A stretch of DNA of 11,989 nt, taken from Bacilli bacterium. GTDB taxonomy: Bacteria; Bacillota_I; Bacilli_A; ML615J-28; CAG-313. The position numbers and the translations under genes are program-made. Below, one piece after another: positions 1-7,044 of the stretch; position 1 is the first letter of the stretch, and each line of letters starts with the position of its first letter. The DNA lies in contig CAAGKY010000252.1 in the NCBI GenBank assembly GCA_900770645.1, positions 1 to 11,989 of the forward strand, written 5' to 3'. The notes below the pieces were generated by a model, which worked only from the letters and a program-made list of their open reading frames with translations, ran no database searches and had not been told where the DNA came from.

Positions 1-303
1 AGTTTTGGATATTCAATTGTGCTAGAATATACAGGACATGGAGTTGGTCATGCTTTACATGAAGATCCAGCTGTTCCAAACTATGGAGCCCCTGGTAGAG
101 GACCGATTCTAAAAAAGGGAATGACTCTTGCCATTGAACCAATGGTAAATATGGGAACACACCGGATAAGAGTTTTAAAAGACAATTGGACAGTAGTCAC
201 ACAAGACAAAATGCCAAGTGCACACTACGAACATTCGATTGTCATCACTGATGACGGTTATGAAATTTTAACAAAAATTAAAGGAGAAGAAATAGATGTC
301 TAA
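1..303 (+). CDS. map: Methionine aminopeptidase type I, C-terminal part (5' end outside window)
   Basis: This enzyme removes the initiator methionine from new cytosolic proteins, using two metal ions. Only the last 100 codons are present; the frame is open from base 1. The conserved blocks are visible: TGHGVGHALHE with the metal-ligand histidine of GHG and the catalytic histidine before HE, the VPNYG block, AIEPM with a metal-ligand glutamate, and YEHSIVIT with the last ligand glutamate. These match the final three metal ligands of the family; the two aspartate ligands lie upstream of the window. The stop overlaps the infA start by 8 bases, so the two are translationally coupled, as is common in the spc operon of Gram-positive bacteria. 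Confidence 0.97.
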   Translation, partial: SFGYSIVLEYTGHGVGHALHEDPAVPNYGAPGRGPILKKGMTLAIEPMVNMGTHRIRVLKDNWTVVTQDKMPSAHYEHSIVITDDGYEILTKIKGEEIDV

Positions 304-514
304 AGACGATGTTTTTGAGGCTGAAGGAACAGTTGAAGAAGCGTTACCAAATACTGTATTTAAAGTAAAATTACAAAATGGTCACGTTATTACCGCCCAC
401 GTTTCTGGTAAAATCCGCATGCATACAATACGCATTTTACCAGGTGATAAAGTAACTGTTGAGATATCACCATACGATATAACACGTGGACGTATTACTT
501 ATCGTCATAAGTAA
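296..514 (+). CDS. infA: Translation initiation factor IF-1
   Basis: IF-1 binds the A site of the 30S subunit during initiation together with IF-2 and IF-3. The product is 72 residues, exactly the usual length, and is a single OB-fold: the segments EAEGTVEEALPN, FKVKLQNGH, AHVSGKIRMHTIRILPGD and ISPYDITRGRITYRHK follow the family almost residue by residue. The start is set by AAGGAG at 281-286, nine bases before the ATG and inside the end of map. It sits between map and rpmJ, its standard place. Nothing unusual is seen. Confidence 0.98.
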   Translation: MSKDDVFEAEGTVEEALPNTVFKVKLQNGHVITAHVSGKIRMHTIRILPGDKVTVEISPYDITRGRITYRHK

Positions 515-565
515 TCAAACAAAATTCAAAAAATAACAAATAACAACATATATAGGAGGTACAAA

Positions 566-682
566 ATGAAGGTTAGACCATCGGTAAAACCCATTTGTGA
601 TAAATGTAAAGTTATTAAAAGAAAAGGTCGTGTAATGGTTATTTGCTCTGCATATCCAAAACACAAACAAAGACAAGGATAA
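566..682 (+). CDS. rpmJ: 50S ribosomal protein L36
   Basis: L36 is the smallest large-subunit protein and binds 23S rRNA. The ORF of 38 codons starts MKVRPSVKPICDKCKVIKR and ends PKHKQRQG. The zinc-ribbon ligands are present: CDKC gives Cys11 and Cys14, then Cys27 and His33. The CSAYPKH spacing (five residues between Cys and His) is the 38-residue form also seen in E. coli, one residue longer than the common 37-residue Gram-positive form. Because the zinc ligands are kept, this is the zinc-containing version. The ribosome site AGGAGG lies at 555-560, five bases before the ATG. It sits between infA and rpsM, as expected. Confidence 0.97.
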   Translation: MKVRPSVKPICDKCKVIKRKGRVMVICSAYPKHKQRQG

Positions 683-702
683 TATAGGAGGCTAATGAAA
701 AT

Positions 703-1068
703 ATGGCACGTATATCTGGTGTAGATATTCCTAACAATAAACATGTTGAAATATCTCTAACTTATATCTATGGAATTGGGCGTCCAACAGCCCAAAAAAT
801 TCTTGCTGCTGTAGGAATCGATAAAGACAAAAGAGTTAAAGATTTAACAGAAGCAGAATTAACATTAATTCGTCAAGAAGTAGCTAAGTATAGCGTTGAA
901 GGTGATTTACGTCGTGAAACAGCTCTTAACATTAAACGTTTAATGGAAATTGCTTGTTATCGTGGTTTACGTCATCGTAAAGGATTACCTGTACGTGGAC
1001 AAAGAACTAAGACAAATGCACGTACTCGTAAGGGACCAGCTAAGACTATAGCTAATAAGAAGAAATAA
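703..1068 (+). CDS. rpsM: 30S ribosomal protein S13
   Basis: S13 lies in the head of the 30S subunit and contacts the P-site tRNA and the large subunit. The 121-residue product has the family start MARISGVDIPNNK, the GIGRPTAQKIL helix-turn motif, and the basic tail RGLRHRKGLPVRGQRTKTNARTRKGPAKT, which reaches the tRNA. The start at 703 is fixed by homology; AGGAGG at 686-691 is 11 bases upstream. An earlier ATG at 695 is out of frame and only three bases from the ribosome site. It is followed after 13 bases by rpsK. Confidence 0.98.
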   Translation: MARISGVDIPNNKHVEISLTYIYGIGRPTAQKILAAVGIDKDKRVKDLTEAELTLIRQEVAKYSVEGDLRRETALNIKRLMEIACYRGLRHRKGLPVRGQRTKTNARTRKGPAKTIANKKK

Positions 1069-1081
1069 GGAGGCGTAAAAA

Positions 1082-1468
1082 ATGGCTCGTAAAGTAGTTC
1101 GTAAACGTCGTGTTAAAAAGAGTATACCTGTTGGTGTAGCTCATATTCATTCAACATTTAATAATACAATTGTAACTATCACTGACCCTGTTGGAAATGT
1201 AGTAGCATGGAGTAGTGCTGGTGCAGTTGGATTTAAAGGAAGTAAAAAATCAACTCCATTCGCAGCTCAAATGGCATCTGAAGCTTGTGCAAAAGTAGCT
1301 ATCGAAAACGGAATGTCAAAAGTTGATGTAACTGTAAAAGGACCTGGTCCTGGACGTGAAGCAGCAATTAGATCACTTCAAGTTGCTGGATTAGATATTA
1401 CATCTATTCAAGATGTTACTCCAATCCCTCACAATGGATGTCGTCCTCCAAAGAAACCTCGTGGATAG
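1082..1468 (+). CDS. rpsK: 30S ribosomal protein S11
   Basis: S11 forms part of the 30S platform near the mRNA exit. The 128-residue product shows the conserved GVAHIHSTFNNTIVTITD block, the WSSAGAVGFKGSKKSTPFAAQ block, KGPGPGREAAIRSLQ, and the basic end TPIPHNGCRPPKKPRG. The ribosome site TAAGGAGG at 1066-1073 overlaps the rpsM stop codon, so translation of the two is probably coupled. It ends in TAG, 43 bases before rpoA. Confidence 0.98.
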   Translation: MARKVVRKRRVKKSIPVGVAHIHSTFNNTIVTITDPVGNVVAWSSAGAVGFKGSKKSTPFAAQMASEACAKVAIENGMSKVDVTVKGPGPGREAAIRSLQVAGLDITSIQDVTPIPHNGCRPPKKPRG

Positions 1469-1511
1469 TAATTTGATATATTAGTAAATTAAATCACTCA
1501 AGGAGGAAAGT

Positions 1512-2636
1512 ATGAGAAAAATTGAATTTATTAAGCCATCAATGGAAATCGATAATGAGTTTATCTCAGATAAAAACTATTGTAAATTAAGAATAACACC
1601 GCTGGAAAGGGGTTATGGGCAAACAATCGGTAATTCGATGAGAAGGGTATTGTTATCATCATTACCAGGTGCTGCCGCTGTAGCTATCGCGATCGAAGGT
1701 GTTGATCATGAATTTACTCCGGTTGATGGAGTAATCGAAGATGTTACTGAAATCATTTTAAACGTTAAAAACATCGTGTTCACTATTGATAGTGATGAAA
1801 ACGCAAAAGGTGTTTATGGTGCTGAAAACGTAGTGTATGAAAGTGTCTTCGAAAAAGTTAACAATACCGCTGAAGAAATGCCTGTAACAGCAGCTGATAT
1901 CAATTTAAATTTTGAACAAGTATTACCTGCTGAAGAAGGAAATCATCTTCCTCATGTAACTGTTGTTAATCCAGAACAATTAATTGCAACTCTTGCGCCT
2001 AATAGCAAAATTAAAATGACTATCAGAATCCGTAATGGAGTTGGATATGTTAATGCTGATGAAAATAAAAAATACTGTAAAGATGGTGTTAACCGTATTA
2101 TTGGATTACTTCCAATCGATTCAATCTTTACACCTGTTACTAAATGCCGTTACGAAGTTGAAAAAACTCGTTATGAAGACAACTTTGATTTCGACTTATT
2201 AACACTTGAAGTTTGGACAAATGGTAGTATCGAACCTGTTAACGCATTATCACTTGCAGGAAGATTCTTATCACAACATTTTGCTGTTATCCAAGATTTA
2301 AATGAATATATTAAAGAACGTGAATTCATGTTACAAAAAGAAGAAAAAGTTGTAAACAAGAAACTTGATAAGAAAATTGAGGATCTTGATTTATCAGTTC
2401 GTTCTTACAATTGCTTGAAACGTGCAAACATCAATACAGTTGGTGAATTAACTCAAAAGACTGAAGAAGAAATGATGAAAGTTCGTAACTTAGGACGTAA
2501 ATCATTAAAAGAAGTTATCCAAAAACTTAACGAAATCGGTCTTGAATTAAAAGTTAGTGATGGTCGCCACATCGATTTTGATGAAGAATATGAAGAAGAC
2601 TTTGATGACGAAGTAGTTATCGAAGATGAAGAATAG
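1512..2636 (+). CDS. rpoA: DNA-directed RNA polymerase alpha subunit, extended form
   Basis: Alpha dimerises to nucleate RNA polymerase assembly; its C-terminal domain binds UP elements and activators. At 374 residues it is about 60 longer than the B. subtilis protein. The N-terminal domain shows LERGYGQTIGNSMRRVLLSSLPG (residues 31-53). The linker is near 270-288, and the C-terminal domain (289-346) has LDLSVRSYNCLKRA, in which Arg297 and Asn300 match the DNA-binding Arg265 and Asn268 of E. coli, then NLGRKS. Extra residues lie at about 97-148 in the N-terminal domain. Residues 349-374 form an acidic tail (15 of 26 are Asp or Glu). The start follows AAGGAGG at 1500-1506, five bases upstream. 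Confidence 0.98.
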   Translation: MRKIEFIKPSMEIDNEFISDKNYCKLRITPLERGYGQTIGNSMRRVLLSSLPGAAAVAIAIEGVDHEFTPVDGVIEDVTEIILNVKNIVFTIDSDENAKGVYGAENVVYESVFEKVNNTAEEMPVTAADINLNFEQVLPAEEGNHLPHVTVVNPEQLIATLAPNSKIKMTIRIRNGVGYVNADENKKYCKDGVNRIIGLLPIDSIFTPVTKCRYEVEKTRYEDNFDFDLLTLEVWTNGSIEPVNALSLAGRFLSQHFAVIQDLNEYIKEREFMLQKEEKVVNKKLDKKIEDLDLSVRSYNCLKRANINTVGELTQKTEEEMMKVRNLGRKSLKEVIQKLNEIGLELKVSDGRHIDFDEEYEEDFDDEVVIEDEE

Positions 2637-2654
2637 AAAAAGGAGATTATTAAT

Positions 2655-3017
2655 ATGTCAATGGGATACCGTACATTAAGCCGTAAAAGCTTCCAACGTA
2701 AAGCTTTATTACGTGATTTAATAACAGACTTAATTATTAATGGTCGAATTGAAACAACTGAAGCAAAAGCAAAAGAATTAAAACGTTTAGCGGATAAAAT
2801 GGTAACTTTAGGTAAAAAAGGTGACTTAGCTGCACGTCGTTCTGCTGCAAAATTAGTTAGATTTGAAAAAGCTGAAGAAGGACAATTTGCCATTCAAAAA
2901 TTATTCAGTGAAATTGCTCCAAAATATCAAGACCGTAATGGTGGATATACAAGAGTATTAAAAACTGGTAATCGCCGTGGAGATGCTGCTCCAATGGCTA
3001 TTATTGAATTTATCTAA
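2655..3017 (+). CDS. rplQ: 50S ribosomal protein L17
   Basis: L17 binds 23S rRNA near the peptide exit tunnel. The 120-residue product has the family start GYRTLSRKSFQRKALLRDL, the middle IETTEAKAKELKRLADKMVTLGKKGDLAARR, and the end GGYTRVLKTGNRRGDAAPMAIIEFI. AAGGAG at 2640-2645 sits nine bases before the ATG at 2655. The inner ATG at 2661 would give the common MGYR start but would be 15 bases away from the ribosome site, so 2655 is preferred. This is the last gene of the ribosomal operon, followed at once by a terminator. Confidence 0.98.
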   Translation: MSMGYRTLSRKSFQRKALLRDLITDLIINGRIETTEAKAKELKRLADKMVTLGKKGDLAARRSAAKLVRFEKAEEGQFAIQKLFSEIAPKYQDRNGGYTRVLKTGNRRGDAAPMAIIEFI

Positions 3018-3026
3018 TAGCAAAAT

Positions 3027-3053
3027 AAAGAGGTATTTTATACCTCTTTTTTT
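3027..3053 (+). terminator. Rho-independent terminator of the ribosomal operon
   Basis: A perfect 10-bp stem, AAAGAGGTAT (3027-3036) with ATACCTCTTT (3040-3049), has a three-base loop and a run of seven T from 3047. It starts 10 bases after the rplQ stop and separates the ribosomal operon from the genes that follow. Confidence 0.93.
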
Positions 3054-3095
3054 ATTGTTTATTACTTGAAAAACTTATTAAATTATGTTATTATA

Positions 3096-3113
3096 ATGGT
3101 ATAATTATACCAT
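3096..3113. promoter_or_regulatory. 18-bp perfect palindrome, probable antitoxin operator
   Basis: ATGGTATAATTATACCAT is perfectly self-complementary and lies 22 bases before the antitoxin start. TATAAT-type -10 hexamers are at 3092-3097 and 3100-3105, so the palindrome overlaps the probable promoter; a TTGAAA at 3066-3071 is a -35 candidate but its spacing to either -10 is too long (20 or 28 bases). Phd/YefM antitoxins commonly repress their own promoters through palindromes of this kind. The role as operator is inferred. Confidence 0.6.
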
Positions 3114-3135
3114 AATAATAACACAGGAGGCCAAG

Positions 3136-3360
3136 ATGATACCAAAAATAATGCCAATAAACGAGTTGAAAAACACCTCAAATATATCTAAAATATGTAA
3201 AGATAGTAAAGAACCCATCATTATTACTAAAAACGGATACAGTGATATGGTAATTATGAGTGTTGAAGTATATGAAAAACTATTTACTATTCTTGAAAAC
3301 AAAAAAGAGAAAAAGAGTGATCCATTAAAAGAAATTGATCAATTCATCAAAACTTTATAA
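3136..3360 (+). CDS. Orphan Phd/YefM-family antitoxin-like protein
   Basis: Phd/YefM antitoxins bind DNA through the N-terminal half and neutralise a toxin with the C-terminal half. The 74-residue product shows the YefM-like pattern: IMPINELKN at the start, then the EPIIITKNGYSDMVIMSVEVYEKL strand-helix block (residues about 27-50), then a charged tail. AGGAGG at 3125-3130 sets the start at 3136, with five bases of spacing; a second ATG at 3151 is too far away. No RelE, YoeB, Doc or VapC-type toxin lies on either side: the next gene, 13 bases on, is a nitroreductase. It may be a solitary DNA-binding regulator of that gene. The family call is fairly sure, the role is not. Confidence 0.8.
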   Translation: MIPKIMPINELKNTSNISKICKDSKEPIIITKNGYSDMVIMSVEVYEKLFTILENKKEKKSDPLKEIDQFIKTL

Positions 3361-3373
3361 AAAGGAGATTAAT

Positions 3374-3883
3374 ATGGAATTAAAAGAAGTAATGTTAAAA
3401 AGAAGAAGTGTAAGAAAGTTTACATCTGAATTAGTTAGTGATGAACAAATTAATACTTTGCTACATTACGCAATGAGCGGTCCAAGTGCATGTAATAAAC
3501 AACCTTGGGAGTTTTTTGTAGTTACAAACAAAGAAAAATTAGAAGAATTAAGAGGCTCTAGTAGATATAATGGTATGATTTCTCCTTTAAATATAATTGT
3601 ATGTGGTGCCTTAGATAGATGTTTACCATTTGGTCTAAGTGAATACTGGATCCAAGATTGTAGTGCAGCTATTGAAAATATCTTACTTGGAGTAACTGAC
3701 TTAGGGTTAGGTGCTGTATGGTGTGGATTACATCCGAAAAAAGATGCGGTTGAAAAAGTAAGAACAATATTAAATTTAGATGAAAAATATGTGCCTCTTG
3801 GCCTAATTCATATAGGACATCCTGATTGTGATGTAACTCCTGGTGATTGGTATAAAGAAGAATATATTCATTATATTAAATAG
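3374..3883 (+). CDS. Nitroreductase family protein (FMN-dependent oxidoreductase)
   Basis: Members of this family use FMN and NAD(P)H to reduce nitro groups, quinones or flavins in the cytosol. The 169-residue product has the N-terminal FMN-binding RRSVRKFT (residues 10-17), the GPSACNKQPWEFFVV block, and the C-terminal AAIENILLGVTDLGLGAVWCGLHP and VPLGLIHIGHP blocks. The length fits the short single-domain nitroreductases. The start at 3374 is seven bases after an AAAGGAG; an earlier in-frame ATG at 3335 lies within the antitoxin gene and lacks a site. It probably shares a transcript with the antitoxin and ends in its own terminator. The substrate cannot be told. Confidence 0.93.
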   Translation: MELKEVMLKRRSVRKFTSELVSDEQINTLLHYAMSGPSACNKQPWEFFVVTNKEKLEELRGSSRYNGMISPLNIIVCGALDRCLPFGLSEYWIQDCSAAIENILLGVTDLGLGAVWCGLHPKKDAVEKVRTILNLDEKYVPLGLIHIGHPDCDVTPGDWYKEEYIHYIK

Positions 3884-3909
3884 AACAAACTTTTGTTTGT
3901 TCTTTTTTT
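3882..3909 (+). terminator. Rho-independent terminator after the nitroreductase
   Basis: A nine-pair stem, AGAACAAAC with GTTTGTTCT, has a TTTT loop and ends in a run of seven T (3903-3909). The stem begins inside the TAG stop codon of the nitroreductase gene. Confidence 0.92.
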
Positions 3910-3960
3910 AGAATAATAAGTATTTATTGAATAAAAAATATATATGTATATACAATTCAA

Positions 3961-3989
3961 TTGAAAAAAAATCAAATAAATGGTAAAAT
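3961..3989 (+). promoter_or_regulatory. Sigma-A type promoter of the NusG-like/ecf/truA operon
   Basis: TTGAAA at 3961-3966 and TAAAAT at 3984-3989 are separated by 17 bases, and TGG directly before the -10 gives an extended -10 element. Transcription would start near 3996, about 18 bases before the first gene. This promoter makes the ecf-truA group independent of the ribosomal operon. Confidence 0.8.
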
Positions 3990-4013
3990 AAGTAAACGAA
4001 AGAAGGAAATAAA

Positions 4014-4460
4014 ATGACAAAAGAAAGAAAAACCATTTTAATTGTTAGTTTAGTCATTATTTTTGTTATTTTATTAACAAGTATTTTCGCTTGTATTAGT
4101 TTATATCAAAATTATCATAAAAAGAATAGTAATGGTGAATTATACATTATCATTAAACAATATGAAGTTGAGGATGAACACTTTAAACTAGGAGATGAAG
4201 GTATAGTAATCTTTGAAGGGTTGTTTACTGATGAACTATATTACTATCAAAAAATTGAAACTAAATATGGATATAACACAATATTAATAGAAAATGGAGT
4301 CGCAAGAGTAATAGAAGCAAATTGTCCACATCCACATTCTATTAATGGTTGTATGTCTAGTTACATAACAAACGATGCGCGTTTACTTGATACCGCATTA
4401 ATTCGTTGTATGCAGCACGGAATTTCTATCGGATGGGAGGTTAGAGCTTGTGAAGATTGA
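4014..4460 (+). CDS. Membrane-anchored NusG domain II-containing protein
   Basis: The 148-residue product has a short basic N-terminus, one transmembrane helix at about residues 7-31, and an outside domain ending in NGVARVIEANCPHPHSINGC and LIRCMQHGISIGWE. This pattern (ligand-like DG/NG turn, CP, a second Cys, then a Cys before a VVVE-type strand) is that of the NusG domain II family of small extracytoplasmic proteins, which are not the transcription factor NusG. Cys104, Cys113 and Cys132 match the conserved cysteines. The family's role is not settled; related genes often sit beside ECF-type transport or heptaprenyl/FMN-linked genes. AGAAGGA at about 4001-4007 precedes the ATG. Its end overlaps ecfA1 by 11 bases. 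Confidence 0.72.
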   Translation: MTKERKTILIVSLVIIFVILLTSIFACISLYQNYHKKNSNGELYIIIKQYEVEDEHFKLGDEGIVIFEGLFTDELYYYQKIETKYGYNTILIENGVARVIEANCPHPHSINGCMSSYITNDARLLDTALIRCMQHGISIGWEVRACED

Positions 4461-5262
4461 ATTTAGAAATGTTACATTTTATTATAAAAAATCAGAACCT
4501 GTTTTAGATGACCTATCATTTGTGATAGAAGATGGGTCAATGCTTGCGATTATCGGTCATAATGGTTCTGGGAAAAGCACAATCGCAAAACTAATTATGG
4601 GTCTTCTTGAACCGATTAGTGGAGAAATTTACATTAATGATGAATTATTAACTATTGATAATTTAGATAGATTAAGAAGTAAAATGGGTATTATTTTCCA
4701 AAACCCTGATAACCAATTTGTTGGTTCAACTGTAAGAGATGATATTGCGTTTGGACTTGAAAACCATTTAATCGAAAGAAGCGAAATGGAGCGACGTGTA
4801 GAAAAGTATTCAAAACTTGTAGATATGGATTTATTCTTAGATAAAAATCCAGAAAACTTAAGTGGTGGTCAAAAACAACGTGTTGCGATCGCGGGTGTAC
4901 TTGCGATGGAAAGCGACTTAATTATTTTTGATGAATCTACATCTATGCTAGATCCAAAAGGAACTAAAGAAATAAACAAAACAATTAAAACTTTAAAAGA
5001 AAGAGAAACTGATAAAACAATTATCAGCATTACTCATGAATTAGAAGAAGCATTATATGCAGATAGAATATTAGTGCTTAATAATGGTAAAATTGTTTTA
5101 GATGGAAAACCTACTGAAGTATTACCTTGTCAAGACATTTTGGAAGCAAGTGGTCTTAAGGTAATAGATGGTTTAAAATTAATTAAAGATTTAGAGAAAG
5201 TTGAGTTTGCTTCTAAAAAAGAAGTAATAGATACATTATGGGAATCAATTTTTCAAATGTAG
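4450..5262 (+). CDS. ecfA1: Energy-coupling factor transporter ATPase EcfA1
   Basis: This is one of the two ATPases that power energy-coupling factor importers for vitamins and metal ions, shared among many substrate-binding S components. The 270 residues carry Walker A GHNGSGKST (36-44), Q-loop FQNPDNQFVG (83-92), signature LSGGQ (137-141), Walker B LIIFDE (157-162), DESTSMLD and the switch His196. The FQNPDNQ and DESTSMLD forms are those of EcfA1. It uses a GTG start at 4450, ten bases after GGGAGG (4435-4440), inside the end of the NusG-like gene. It overlaps ecfA2 by 25 bases. Confidence 0.95.
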   Translation: MKIEFRNVTFYYKKSEPVLDDLSFVIEDGSMLAIIGHNGSGKSTIAKLIMGLLEPISGEIYINDELLTIDNLDRLRSKMGIIFQNPDNQFVGSTVRDDIAFGLENHLIERSEMERRVEKYSKLVDMDLFLDKNPENLSGGQKQRVAIAGVLAMESDLIIFDESTSMLDPKGTKEINKTIKTLKERETDKTIISITHELEEALYADRILVLNNGKIVLDGKPTEVLPCQDILEASGLKVIDGLKLIKDLEKVEFASKKEVIDTLWESIFQM

Positions 5263-6089
5263 GATTTAAATATGACGTAAAAGCTTCCAATACGTTAAAT
5301 GATATCAACTTACAAATCGACAAAAACAATGAGTTTATTACTATTTTAGGTCATACAGGTAGCGGTAAAAGTACTTTAGTTCAATTAATGAATGCCCTAA
5401 ATTTACCTACAAGTGGTAGCGTAAAGGTTATGGATACAGTTGTTGAAAAAGATAATAAACCTCTATTAAAACCAATTAGAAAAAGCGTTGGACTTGTTTT
5501 TCAATTCCCTGAATATCAGCTATTTGAAGAAACAGTTTTAAAAGATGTTATGTTTGGACCTAAAAACTTCTACAAAGGTAAAGTAGATGAAAAAGAAATG
5601 GCACTTAAAGCCTTAAAAATGGTTTCATTAGATGAATCATTATATGACCGTAGCCCATTTAACTTAAGTGGTGGTCAAATGAGAAGAGTGGCAATAGCTG
5701 GTATACTTGCGAGCAATCCAGATATTTTAGTTTTAGATGAACCAACAGTTGGTCTTGATCCAAGAGGTAAAACTGAACTAATGGAAATGCTTGTTAAGAT
5801 ACAAAAAGATACTAATAAATCTATTATTATGATTACTCATGATATGAATGTAGTCGCAAGATACGCAAAAAGATGTATTGTTCTTAATAATGGTAAAATC
5901 GTATATGATGGGCCTAAAAATGAAATGTTCGAAAATAGAGACTTTTTATTAGAACACAACTTAGATATTCCTGATATAACAAAACTCGCAAATTCGCTTA
6001 AAAATAAGGGTCTAATTACATTTAAAAAGCCACCATTAACAAAAGAAGAGTTATTTGAAGTAATTACAAGAGGTGAAGACTATGAATAA
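5238..6089 (+). CDS. ecfA2: Energy-coupling factor transporter ATPase EcfA2
   Basis: This is the second ATPase of the ECF module; EcfA1 and EcfA2 form a heterodimer under EcfT. The 283 residues show Walker A GHTGSGKST (38-46), Q-loop FQFPEYQLFE (88-97, the EcfA2 form), signature LSGGQ (143-147), Walker B ILVLDE (163-168), TVGLDP and His201. The start at 5238 overlaps the ecfA1 end by 25 bases; there is only a weak upstream ribosome site (AAAGAAG near 5218-5224), so translation probably depends on coupling. It overlaps the ecfT start by 8 bases. Its substrate is set by S components encoded elsewhere; none lies in the window. Confidence 0.95.
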   Translation: MGINFSNVGFKYDVKASNTLNDINLQIDKNNEFITILGHTGSGKSTLVQLMNALNLPTSGSVKVMDTVVEKDNKPLLKPIRKSVGLVFQFPEYQLFEETVLKDVMFGPKNFYKGKVDEKEMALKALKMVSLDESLYDRSPFNLSGGQMRRVAIAGILASNPDILVLDEPTVGLDPRGKTELMEMLVKIQKDTNKSIIMITHDMNVVARYAKRCIVLNNGKIVYDGPKNEMFENRDFLLEHNLDIPDITKLANSLKNKGLITFKKPPLTKEELFEVITRGEDYE

Positions 6090-7044
6090 TTTATCTTTTG
6101 GCCAATACTATCATACTAATAGTACAGTTCATAGAATGGATCCAAGAACTAAAATAATTGTATCTATTCTATTTATGATAGGTTTATTTGTTATTCCTCG
6201 TAATAACTTTATGATACTAGGACTATTTATGCTATTTACAATAGTTGTGGTGTTACTTACTAAAGTACCTATTAAAAAGTTTTTAAAAAGTATTAAGTTT
6301 GTTACTTATTTATTAGTCTTTTCATTTGTATTCCAAGTAATATTTAACCGAAATGGTGAACTGCTATACACCCTTAATCATAACTTAACAATAACAAATA
6401 TCAGTATTTGTGCGTTAATTGTTATATTACTATTCTTGTTTAAAAAGAAAATACCACTATTCTTTATTGTATTTGTAATAACATTAGTTTCTGGATTTAT
6501 TCTCCTACAATACCCAATATATGGTAGTGTATTAAAAACATACAGTATTAATATATATACAGATGGTGTATTAACAGGATCATTTGTTATATTAAGAGTT
6601 TTAGTGTTAATTGTATCATCTGCTATTTTAACATTAACTACAAAACCAACTGATTTAAACAATGGGCTTGAATCGCTGCTTAAAATATTTGGTAAAAAAA
6701 CAAGTATACTAGCAATGATGATTTCAATCGCATTAAGATTTATTCCAACATTATTCCAAGAAACAGATAAAATCTTAAAAGCCCAAGCCTCTCGTGGAGT
6801 TGATTTTAATGAAGGAAAACTTAAAGAAAAAATATCCCAAGTAGTATCACTACTTGTGCCAATGTTTATTATCTCTTTCAAAAGAGCTGCAGATCTTGCG
6901 GATGCGATGGAAGCAAGAGGATATATTCCTGGTGAAAAACGCACAAAACTTGTAAAAATGAAGTTTACAATGAAAGATGTAATATATATGTTTAGCATAA
7001 TTTTATTAATATCTTTTGTAATTGTATATAGGGTGGTTCTATGA
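6082..7044 (+). CDS. ecfT: Energy-coupling factor transporter transmembrane protein EcfT, with insertion
   Basis: EcfT is the membrane scaffold that joins the EcfA dimer to the S component. The start at 6082 follows AGAGGTG (6069-6075) by six bases; the in-frame GTG at 6073 is part of that site. The 320 residues show the family start, including HRMDPRTKII (17-26), the LRFIPTL block, and the two coupling motifs ASRG (236-239) and EARG (277-280) whose arginines contact the ATPases. B. subtilis EcfT is about 265 residues; the extra length lies at about 97-156, where ALIVILLFLF and IPLFFIVFVITLVSGFILL look like two additional membrane helices. It ends in TGA, which overlaps the truA ATG. Confidence 0.93.
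   Translation: MNNLSFGQYYHTNSTVHRMDPRTKIIVSILFMIGLFVIPRNNFMILGLFMLFTIVVVLLTKVPIKKFLKSIKFVTYLLVFSFVFQVIFNRNGELLYTLNHNLTITNISICALIVILLFLFKKKIPLFFIVFVITLVSGFILLQYPIYGSVLKTYSINIYTDGVLTGSFVILRVLVLIVSSAILTLTTKPTDLNNGLESLLKIFGKKTSILAMMISIALRFIPTLFQETDKILKAQASRGVDFNEGKLKEKISQVVSLLVPMFIISFKRAADLADAMEARGYIPGEKRTKLVKMKFTMKDVIYMFSIILLISFVIVYRVVL

Noticed and set aside
2171..2893. Minus-strand open frames across rpoA and rplQ
   Set aside because: They lie opposite conserved genes, have no ribosome sites, and their translations have low-complexity Ser/Phe/Ile content typical of antisense shadow frames.
3136..3883. Nitroreductase as the missing toxin of the antitoxin
   Set aside because: Its FMN-binding blocks are complete and of normal spacing; it bears no likeness to RelE, Doc or VapC folds.
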